In this document: positions 15,270-15,495 of the stretch, piece after piece | Layout of the letters: each line of letters begins with the position of its first letter | How positions within the stretch are numbered: position 1 is the first letter of the stretch | Source: Thiomicrorhabdus sp. | GTDB lineage: Bacteria; Pseudomonadota; Gammaproteobacteria; Thiomicrospirales; Thiomicrospiraceae | Reading direction: 5' to 3' | DNA: 15,495 nt | Assembly: GCA_015488565.1 (NCBI GenBank) | Contig: WFNQ01000128.1 | Span: forward strand, 1 to 15,495 | The notes under the pieces: generated by a model | Seen by the model: the letters and a program-made list of their open reading frames with translations, nothing else | Database searches by the model: none | Told to the model about the DNA's origin: nothing | Made by a program: the position numbers and the translations under genes

Positions 15270-15335
15270 CTCTTTATTTAATAAGTTTTCTCTAGTTTTG
15301 AGGAGATTTAGTTTAATTTTTAGTAGGTATTTAAA

Positions 15336-15495
15336 ATGGCAAAAGAAAAGTTTGAACGCGGCAAATTGCACGTGAATGTTGGAACAATTGGTCACGTTGA
15401 TCACGGTAAGACAACTCTTACAGCAGCGTTAACGATTGTACAAGGTAAAAAGTTCGGTGGAGATATCAAAGATTTTGCATCGATTGATAACGCGC
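15336..15495 (+). CDS. tuf: Elongation factor Tu, N-terminal end (partial)
   Basis: The window ends 53 complete codons into this gene. The product begins MAKEKFERGKLHVNVGTIGH and carries the P loop GHVDHGKT at residues 19-26. It is the second tuf copy, in the tufA position after fusA. The ribosome-binding site is a modest TAGG (15324-15327) eight bases from the ATG. A much better match, GAGGAGAT, lies at 15300-15307 but is about 28 bases from the start, with no start codon at normal spacing. No terminator or clear promoter is visible in the 66-base gap after fusA. Confidence 0.97.
   Translation, partial: MAKEKFERGKLHVNVGTIGHVDHGKTTLTAALTIVQGKKFGGDIKDFASIDNA

Noticed and set aside
1..15495. 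Search for CRISPR arrays, insertion sequences, phage or defence genes, or an uncharacterised system
   Set aside because: No repeated spacer pattern, transposase, inverted terminal repeats or unknown genes were seen; every long frame is a core housekeeping gene.

Overview
The window is a continuous, all plus-strand stretch of core transcription and translation genes: the end of one tuf gene, tRNA-Trp(CCA), secE, nusG, rplK, rplA, rplJ, rplL, rpoB, rpoC, rpsL, rpsG, fusA and the start of a second tuf gene. Proteins align closely, by memory, with Escherichia coli homologues (RpoC catalytic aspartates fall at the same residue numbers, 460/462/464), and the presence of tRNA-Trp between tuf and secE is a gammaproteobacterial arrangement. 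The DNA is clearly AT-rich with T/A-ending codons. A moderately low-GC gammaproteobacterium, possibly of the Thiomicrospira/Piscirickettsiaceae neighbourhood, is my best guess, but the genus is not provable from this window. Unlike E. coli, where the rif (rpoBC) and str (rpsLG-fusA-tuf) clusters are far apart, here they are directly adjacent, an arrangement found in many other bacteria.

Layout. Positions 1-370 hold the 3' end of tuf, a terminator whose loop carries the -10 box of a strong-looking promoter, tRNA-Trp, and a second terminator-like hairpin just before secE. Positions 371-1289 are secE-nusG (protein translocation and transcription elongation/antitermination). Positions 1290-3585 are the L11-L1-L10-L7/L12 ribosomal stalk genes, with candidate leader targets for L1 (before rplK) and L10 (before rplJ). 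A hairpin followed by Ts at 3615-3654 separates rplL from rpoB, as expected for the classical attenuator that makes stalk protein in excess over RNA polymerase. rpoB and rpoC (3777-12049) overlap by one base. A sigma-70-type promoter at 12076-12104 and a 13-bp leader hairpin precede rpsL. rpsG is followed by another terminator-like hairpin, then fusA and tuf.

The genes jointly supply RNA polymerase beta and beta', the elongation factor NusG, the ribosomal GTPase stalk and decoding-centre proteins, and both elongation factors EF-G and EF-Tu; SecE is the non-ribosomal outlier. I see no mobile element, CRISPR array, phage gene, toxin-antitoxin or defence gene, and no unknown protein-coding gene. 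The interest lies in the RNA-level control between genes (three hairpin-plus-T elements placed inside apparent operons, a promoter nested in a terminator, two r-protein operators, a leader hairpin) and in a few unusual residues (NusG KOW Ala142, RpoB Val524, a G8 tract in rpoC). No new biological system was found.
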